Assembly (NCBI GenBank): GCA_015680685.1
Contig: MNCI01004927.1
Span: 570,657-634,656, forward strand
Direction of reading: 5' to 3'
DNA length: 64,000 bases
Source of the DNA: Gnetum montanum
Lineage: Eukaryota > Streptophyta > Gnetopsida > Gnetales > Gnetaceae
The notes under the pieces were generated by a model that saw only the letters and a program-made list of their open reading frames with translations, was not told the origin of the DNA and made no database searches. The position numbers were made by a program, and so were the translations under genes. This document shows, one piece after another, positions 57,916 through 64,000 of the stretch (positions are counted from its first letter, which is position 1; each line of letters begins with the position of its first letter).

Positions 57916-57967
57916 TATAGTGGCTAAGGTCAAGGTTGAGGTCACAAGCTATTGAAAGTGTATCGAG

Positions 57968-58088
57968 CTTAGATTAGATAGGAAAAGTTGGTAATTTTTT
58001 ATACATGAGCTCATAGGGAGAGTAGCCTATAGGAAATTTCCATGTGGAGTGATAGGGTGAAAAGGAATTGTTCAGTTTGGTGCTCTAG
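57968..58088 (-). pseudogene. Integrase tail of element 3
   Basis: The minus strand reads WKFPIGYSPYELMYKKLPTF just inside the element 2 border, matching VPIGYLPYDL near 42930-42965 in element 1 (the block after the catalytic glutamate). It is cut off at 58088 by the element 2 LTR. Confidence 0.75.
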
Positions 58089-58895
58089 TGATGGGATGTG
58101 ATATCGCATGGGCCGCAATATTGCATCCCTCGCGATATCGCGTACGTGATATTGTGGTGTGCCGTCATATCTATAAATAAGAGGCAGCTCTCCCTTGTTT
58201 CCTCATCCTAGGCTAGACAGTAGGGAAACTCTAGTAGATTGATCACTCTAGAGATAGAATATTTTCCATGTTCCCACAATAGGAGTCCTAAAGTGAATGG
58301 ATCTTTATTCGAGCAAACATTGTACCTGAACACAAGTTTGTGTATGGCAATAAAGACGAGCTTCTTGGATAAACCTTGCAGTGCATGGAATAGGCTAATT
58401 AGGATTTTCTTTACTATTATTTATTACTTGTTATTTACATGCTTTATTAGGAATTAAATGTTTCTCAACCCTTCTCTCCTAGTTTAGTGCCTCAGTACGA
58501 CCGCTTCGAGCACGTGCGTTACGCGTGGTGATCCTAGCAACGATTAGCGTTTGGTAGCCATGGTTGCATTGGTTCAGGGTGTGTATGATAAGTGGGAATG
58601 GATGCTGATGCTAGGTTAATTTAGAGTTAGTTAGTTAGTTAGAGTTAATTAGTTTCTCTACCCTTCACCTTGTTAGCATAGGAGACAAAAACATAAAAAG
58701 ATATAAAAATCATATACCTCAGACTTACTTAACCATACACCGTGACAAACACAAGTAAGTCTGGGAAGACAATGAATAATTAACCTTAAGTGTTCCATGA
58801 GGCGTGTAGGCACTTAGTCTGCGAAGTTTGACCAGATCACGTGTGTTACGCTCGTATTCGTATGGTTGAGTGTAGGGGTACCTTGCCACTCATCA
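58089..58895 (+). repeat. 5' LTR of element 2
   Basis: 807 bp from TGATGGGATGTGATATCG to GCCACTCATCA. The U3 is full of GATATCG, CAATATTG and CGATATCGCG motifs and keeps its CpGs better than element 1. TATAAATA is at 58172-58179. An (AGTT)n run lies at 58625-58645. Confidence 0.85.
58172..58179 (+). promoter_or_regulatory. LTR TATA box, element 2
   Basis: TATAAATA follows the CG-rich GATATCG array of the U3 (58098-58157), at the same relative place as in elements 1 and 3. Confidence 0.7.
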
Positions 58896-58896
58896 T

Positions 58897-58914
58897 AGGC
58901 ACTGTTGTCGGGGA
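58897..58914 (+). other. Primer-binding site of element 2 (tRNA-Asp type)
   Basis: AGGCACTGTTGTCGGGGA follows the LTR, matching the tRNA-Asp complement apart from a few transitions. Confidence 0.8.
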
Positions 58915-59038
58915 CTAAGTGTTTGTGCACTAAGTAGAACATAAGAGATCATTCACATTGTTGGGAGCTTAAAAAAACCTTAGGGTTAATTAAATAAGAA
59001 AAATTTTATAACGGTAAATAGCACACCGATAAATAATA

Positions 59039-60814
59039 ATGTCTTCTTCTTCTTCTCATAAGAGCACTTCACCTAGGGATAATACAAAGAACAATCGGCA
59101 ATCAAAAATACATAACCTAAATCCGCTAGTTCCTCAGCAATATAGGGTGGAATATACTCATCCCGATGAGTATATTCCCAATTTTACTTTTATCTTCCAT
59201 CAAGATGAACAGATGCACTGGAGAGATTTGCAAGGTAACATAGTGTTACCTTCGGATCGATCAGTCGCCAACATGCTTCTCCGTGCCCTGGCACAGATTG
59301 GCATGACACAACTTTATGCTGAATACGTTGCAGCAGATTTTGACTCAAAGGATTACTATCCTACAGCTACACAATGTATGAGGGACTCAAGGCAAGAGAG
59401 CCAACATACACTATTGAAGGGCAAAGAGGTCCCGCATGTCCTGAGTGAAATGGAAGATGGTGAACCACTTATAACGGGTTCTCTATCAAAAGATGTTCCC
59501 CCTCCTAATGATAATGAGAAGGTGGGGTATTAGAACCTATGCTCCATGATACACAACCTTAGTTCTGATCCCCATGAACACCAACTATTCACCGAGGGAA
59601 CAATAACACATAACAAGGATAGGCACTCAGATTATCATCACGATCGGGGCCGAAGCCATAGAAGAGAAAGTAAGAAACATCATCATGGCGATGGTTCTCC
59701 TTCTTCTTCCCCTTCTTCACATCTTCACCCTCTCCTTCCACCTCTGGGTGCAGTCATAGAGAGCATAACAGTGAGGATAGAGGTAGGCAAAATGAGAGAC
59801 CTTGATGAGAGAGTTGAGAGAGAGGACAAGGGCATGAACGAAGGGAAAGTAGGGAACAACAAAGACATCACAAGCGTCATGAAAGAGATGATCATGACGA
59901 GCCCCTACTTGCAACCCAAAGTATGCTCGATATAATGGAGGTAGTGAGAATCCCAAAAAGGCATTTAAAAGATAGTCAGATCAGGCGTTTAGACATGAAC
60001 AATATCCCACGCTGTGAAGGGGGATACAACGCTGATCTGCAACATCATTTACAGGCATTCCATGATGCCTGTGCCTTGCAAAACATAGAGAACGAGTAGC
60101 AAAAACTGAAGTTGTTTCCTAGGACACTCATCAAGGAAGCAGAGAGTTGGTATTGGTCCTTAGAATTAGAAACCATTAGGAGGTGGAGTACGATGTTAGA
60201 ACTCTTCAACGATAAGTATCAAACGTACTCCAGAGTGTCTAATTTGCGTAAGCAGATCCAAGGATGGAAGCAAGGTACTCATGAACCCTTGGATGCTACC
60301 ATGGGCCGCTACTATGCATTGTTACATCGTTGCCCGGGCCATGGATACGCACAGAGGGATCAACTTTGCCACATCGTGGATGGGCTAAGGTATGAAACCA
60401 GGAGAACCCTTGGGACTTATGCCCAAGGGAGACTATTAGAACTTAGAGCTGATGAGATACATCGCTTGTTGGAACAAGTAGCAAAAGAAGAAGGTGAGCT
60501 ACGAAAACGAGAGTAGAAGAATACAACTGTGATCCTTCCCTTCGGAAGAGGGGGTGAAATTTTGTGATGAGGAGGATGAGTCACCACTCGAAGAGTTGGT
60601 GAATAGAAAAACCTTGCCGATTCAAAAACTAACAACAGAAGTATCGGCTAAGGTGGACCAATTGTGGGATTCCTTAGACTCCAGACTTGAAACTATCTTA
60701 AAAATTGTAGAGGATTCTAAGGAGGAACGAAGTAGTGACAAGAACAAGACAAAGCGGAGAGATTTAGGCCCTGCACATAACAACGATAAGGGGAAAATTA
60801 CTATCTCCGATTAG
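59039..60814 (+). pseudogene. Element 2 gag, nearly readable
   Basis: The start ATG at 59039 opens a 164-residue frame (MSSSSSHKSTSPRDNTKN; FTFIFHQDEQMHWRDLQGNI), ended by TAG at 59531. A second frame (59546-59935) is rich in H, S and charged residues. The core helix region lies at 60112-60516 (WYWSLELETIRRWSTMLELF; CPGHGYAQRDQLCHIVDGL) and a lysine/glutamate-rich tail at 60554-60814. Only a few stops separate these parts. A likely metal-binding motif CEICHYDHLK follows near 60850. Confidence 0.85.
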
Positions 60815-61321
60815 GTTATGGATTCAGACACAGATGATGATGGTGGATGTGAGATCTGCCACTATGACCATCTTAAGTGATGTTATTCAATCATCTCACA
60901 TCTACAGGAGTCTGGGGTGTATGCACTTAATCCGAGACTTAACCAACGGTAGACACCTCAAAGGTTTCCTTATCCCCAAGGTAACCCAAGGTAGTTCCAC
61001 CAACCATTAACGTAGTATCCAAGTAGAACTCCACCATAACCCATCGGACAACATCAGCAGTGGCAATACCCACAGTCATGGGGGATGCCACCGCCGAAAC
61101 ATCAATACCCTTACCAGCAACCTGATCCTTATGGCTATTATTTGCAGCAGCCGATTTCTCCAAGTGACTCTATGGGTCACACAACTCCCCAACAACACTA
61201 CCAAGTTTGGGAGTACTTTAGAAGGACTCCTTCTCCTCCAGGAGATATTCCACATTGATTCCATCCTCCAACTGCATTTGCACCTCTTCCACCTGTAGTT
61301 CCCATACAACTTGCTCCAACA

Positions 61322-62098
61322 ATGCAAGGGGAACTCCCTACTCAATCGCAGCAACGTAATGCTACGAGAGCTGTAAACATTCAACCCGTTGCTAGTTCTG
61401 ACAACTGTAAAAAGAGAAGACCTTTCTTCAGAACCAAAAGTCCAGACAAGCTCTCACAACAACAAGCGGTTGAGTCCATGACCACTCCTCCAACATACAA
61501 GGCTTCGAAGCTCCCTTCAAACCAAAATAAGAGCTTCACGCATACGGTTATGTTAACGCATACCGTAACCGACTGGATCAAGGTAGGCCACCTTCCCACG
61601 AAACTAGTTGACCCTGGGAGTCCCCTAATTTATCTACAAGTTGCTGGGAACAAACCACATAAGGATCTTCTTGACTCAAGTTCCGGAGTCAACCTAATTT
61701 CACAAGAGATGTATCAAGCTTGGAACATGCCCCAACTTAAGAAGAGAAACATTCAACTTGAGTTGGCAAACTAGTCCATCACAATTCCCTTGGGATTGGT
61801 GGAGGACATCGTTACCACTGTGTATGGTTGGTCTTACCCAGCTGATTTCTTGGTGATTGAAGTCAACAACAACGAAGGGGACTTCCCAATCATAATGGAA
61901 AGGCCATGGCTAAGTACAATAGATGCATACTTAGGGATCCGCGATCTTTCCTTGGAGATATCTAAGATAAACATGTATGGAAAGATCAAGAAGAAGAAAG
62001 TTCCATGCATCACATATAGCGACTCAGAGGGTGATGACATGGAAGAATGTTCAGCATCTCTTCCATGTAATTGGTGTTCCCTAGAAACTCTGCAATAA
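61322..62098 (+). pseudogene. Element 2 aspartic protease region, inactive
   Basis: The linker (61322-61550) leads to KLVDPGSPLIYLQV and LLDSSSGVNLISQEMYQAW near 61665-61725. The active-site glycine of D-S/T-G is replaced by serine. After one stop (61772) the frame goes on with VTTVYGWSYPADFLVIEV, FPIIMERPWLSTIDAYLG and LSLEISK (61800-61970). Element 1 has the same order. Confidence 0.8.
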
Positions 62099-62406
62099 AG
62101 ATGCCTATATGTAGCAACCACACAAGTAGTAGACACCCTATGGTTGACAGCTACTAGAAAGAGCAACTGACAAACATGCATGGAACGAACTGGGAAAATA
62201 ACCCATGCCAACAACAAAGGCATAGATACCTTGGAATATGAGCGTCGCCAACTTCCACCCCTTAATCTAAGAACATCAATTGGGAGAAGTTGGGCACTTC
62301 TGAGAAAATCAAATAGATGTTCACTATTTCATATCTCTCCCTTGCAATTCAATCATGGGGGAGATGGCCACCTATGCTAATCATTTGGAGCGCTCAGTTC
62401 TCTTTA
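62099..62406 (+). other. Deletion-junction region of element 2
   Basis: Pol should start here but no RT block is recognisable. The text after about 62230 (CAACTTCCACCCCTTAATC) looks like post-integrase sequence, so the breakpoint probably lies at 62100-62230. Confidence 0.5.
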
Positions 62407-62690
62407 GTCTTTGTTTTACACATTTTTATTTTACACGTTTTTGTTTTACACTTTTTTGTTTTATACATTTTTTTTACACTTTTTTGTTTAACACTTTTTT
62501 GTTTTACAAGTTTTTGTTTTACACATTTTTTTCTTACACATTTTTGTTTTACACATTTTTGTTTTACAAGTTTTTGTTTTACACATTTTTGTCTTACACT
62601 TTTTTGTTTTACACATTTTTGTTTTACACGTTTTTGTCTTACACATTTTTGTTTTACAACTTTTTTTAACTCTTCTTGTTTTTGTTTTAC
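62407..62690 (+). repeat. 15-bp minisatellite, consensus TTTTTGTTTTACACA
   Basis: About 18 tandem units with substitutions, chiefly in the last four bases (ACACA, ACACT, ACAAG, ACACG). Because the unit length is a multiple of three it stays open on both strands and gives five-residue repeats (VKQKC on minus), which creates false ORFs. Confidence 0.95.
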
Positions 62691-62717
62691 AACATTATTA
62701 TACTTTTCCATTTTGTG

Positions 62718-62736
62718 TGTGTGTATGTGTGTGTTT
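62718..62736. repeat. TG microsatellite
   Basis: Interrupted TG run (TGTGTGTGTGTATGTGTGTG) just after the minisatellite. Confidence 0.85.
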
Positions 62737-62759
62737 TATCCACCCTGTAAGTTTGTCAC

Positions 62760-64000
62760 CTAATAAGTGTTCTTCATGATGGTATGAACTGTTTTCATAT
62801 TGATTGCCAATGTTTGGTTTTTACCTTTAAGTCATGATGTCGATACTAAGGTATGTTTCTTTTGATATGGTAGGCAATGAGTTCACTTCATCCATTGATC
62901 CACCAATTTCTATGGTCTCTCTTGGCTTGGAAATGTACAGTCTCTTTCTAAATAAGAACTTTAACGAATCGGTGACTGGGCATTTCTCAAACTAAGTAAG
63001 GACTCAAGGATTGAAAAGGGTGTGGCTTCAAGGGAACTTGATGCATTTGTGTTGGCCATTCTCTTGGGTGCTTGGATGTTTTCTTCTTGAGTTTTCTTAC
63101 CGTTCTGACGTTACCCAATTAGTGGAAGCTGAGCAAATAAAAATAAGAAGTCTTTGCATGGTGTGGTTCTCACGCATAAACACATAAAACACACAAAGAA
63201 AGAAAGAAAGAAAGAAAGTGAGAATTCAAAGCACACCCCTTAGAGAAAATAATCCCTTGGTCTACAAGCACTAGTTATGGAACTAAAAATGTTCCCTCTA
63301 ACTAAGGCCCTTCTCGCTTCCCATTCTCTCCTCCTCATTTCGTCGGAATGGTGGTGGCTCTTGGAGACAACATTCTTGTTACTTTAAGGGGATGGATTGG
63401 CCGAATGTATTAAGGCGAAGTCACTGGAAGCGGTTGGTTTGAGGCCAGAGTTGGAATGAAATTTGCCAAGTCACATTAATCATGCAACACACAAGGGGCT
63501 GTACACCACCTTNACCCATTGACATTCCTCTTTGGTGCCCCAGTTAAATTCTTTTTCCTAGCATTTTTGCAATCTAATTTATTTTGTTCATTTCCATCTT
63601 GACATCCATTTCATCGATGTTATAGTTGTCCCTTTTTTTTTCATCTTTCTTGTTCCTTTTTCTTTCTCCATTTTAATGCTACCAGAGGTTTGCGATTAGT
63701 CATGGGGTATGGGGCCCAATTTTTTCGATTTTTCTCCTAACCCCTACACCTTCGGTAGTCATCAATATTATATCTCTAGATCCATAATCAGCCATACCAC
63801 AACCCAGCCAATTGGACCTTTCATCGAAGCAAGGTATCAACTACATTGAAATTCATTTACCCTTGCCAATATAAGATTGTGTTGTGTGTGTAGATGGCAA
63901 TCATACAACAACGGAGGGGATCTGGAAGGAACACTTGGAATGGAGCAGTGCTGGAAGTAGCTATGCAAGGAGCAAGACCGATGGTGCAGTTACCGATGGA
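62760..64000. other. Post-pol region of element 2; no gene recognised
   Basis: No convincing coding frame. An (AAAG)n microsatellite is at 63195-63218 and a lone N at 63513. The extra ORF seen in elements 1 and 3, if present, would start beyond the right edge. Confidence 0.45.

Larger units (their letters stand above)
54449..58088 (-). mobile_element. Element 3: 3' part of a Tat/Athila-type element, interrupted by element 2
   Basis: Read on the minus strand from 58088: integrase tail, extra ORF, polypurine tract, 3' LTR. The integrase tail joins the extra ORF almost directly, so the T-rich and U3-like region present in element 1 is absent, presumably deleted. The rest (gag, most of pol, 5' LTR) should lie beyond element 2, outside the window. 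Confidence 0.78.
58089..64000 (+). mobile_element. Element 2: Tat/Athila-type element, internally deleted, continuing past the right edge
   Basis: It has a 5' LTR (58089-58895), primer site, gag and protease in order, closely related to element 1. After the protease (ends about 62098) no RT, RNase H or integrase follows; instead the T-rich post-pol minisatellite starts at 62407. That is an internal deletion of roughly the whole pol region, leaving a non-autonomous element. No 3' LTR lies in the window. It is inserted in element 3 (candidate duplication TCTAG at 58084-58088; partner not visible). Confidence 0.82.

Noticed and set aside
62407-62690. CRISPR-like regular repeat
   Set aside because: Units are contiguous with no unique spacers, and the host is a plant.
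62317-62763. Long frames on both strands at the T-rich block (FCFTHFCFT and VKQKC repeats)
   Set aside because: They are translations of the 15-bp minisatellite, whose unit is a multiple of three.

Overview
This is nuclear DNA from a plant with a very large, repeat-filled genome. The style (a gene with 8-9 kb introns, L1-type LINEs with DUF4283/zinc-knuckle ORF1 proteins, nested Tat/Athila-type Ty3/gypsy elements, heavy CpG decay) suggests a gymnosperm, perhaps a conifer, but the species cannot be fixed from the sequence. No bacterial, viral or organellar segment, rRNA gene or CRISPR array was seen. One sequencing gap (Ns 25864-26092) and a single N (63513) are present.

Only one host gene is recognisable. 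It runs on the minus strand from about 33121 down to 9311 and on past the left edge. Fifteen phase-consistent coding exons (1905 nt, 635 codons) were assembled by hand. They encode six kelch repeats, a linker and the start of a C-terminal coiled coil, the layout of the plant kelch-type acyl-CoA-binding proteins (ACBP4/5 class) and their close kelch-only relatives. No acyl-CoA-binding domain is visible. Two introns are 8.25 and 9.27 kb and a third exceeds 9.3 kb. The larger introns are loaded with LINE debris; one holds a near full-length LINE with target-site duplications.

Left part (1-9300): a minus-strand L1-like LINE (ORF1 and endonuclease/RT ORF2, both broken), a plus-strand Ty1/copia gag-protease remnant, and a cluster of short CpG-decayed palindromes. 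Middle (9311-33121): the gene and its introns. Between 33.1 and 35.9 kb lies a CpG-retaining stretch that probably carries the promoter and 5' UTR.

Right part (36-64 kb): nested Tat/Athila-clade retrotransposons. Element 1 (36243-49311, plus) is complete at both ends: GTATA target-site duplications, two LTRs, a tRNA-Asp-type primer site, decayed gag-pro-pol, an extra ORF after integrase, and a polypurine tract. It is inserted in an older minus-strand LTR (element 4). Element 3 (54449-58088, minus) keeps its 3' LTR, the same extra ORF and an integrase tail, and is interrupted at 58089 by element 2 (plus), which keeps a 5' LTR, gag and protease but lacks RT and integrase in the window. The extra ORF shared by elements 1 and 3, the internal U3-like promoter ahead of it in element 1, an unexplained coding module inside the intronic LINE, and three scattered clusters of CpG-containing palindromes are the points most worth a second look.
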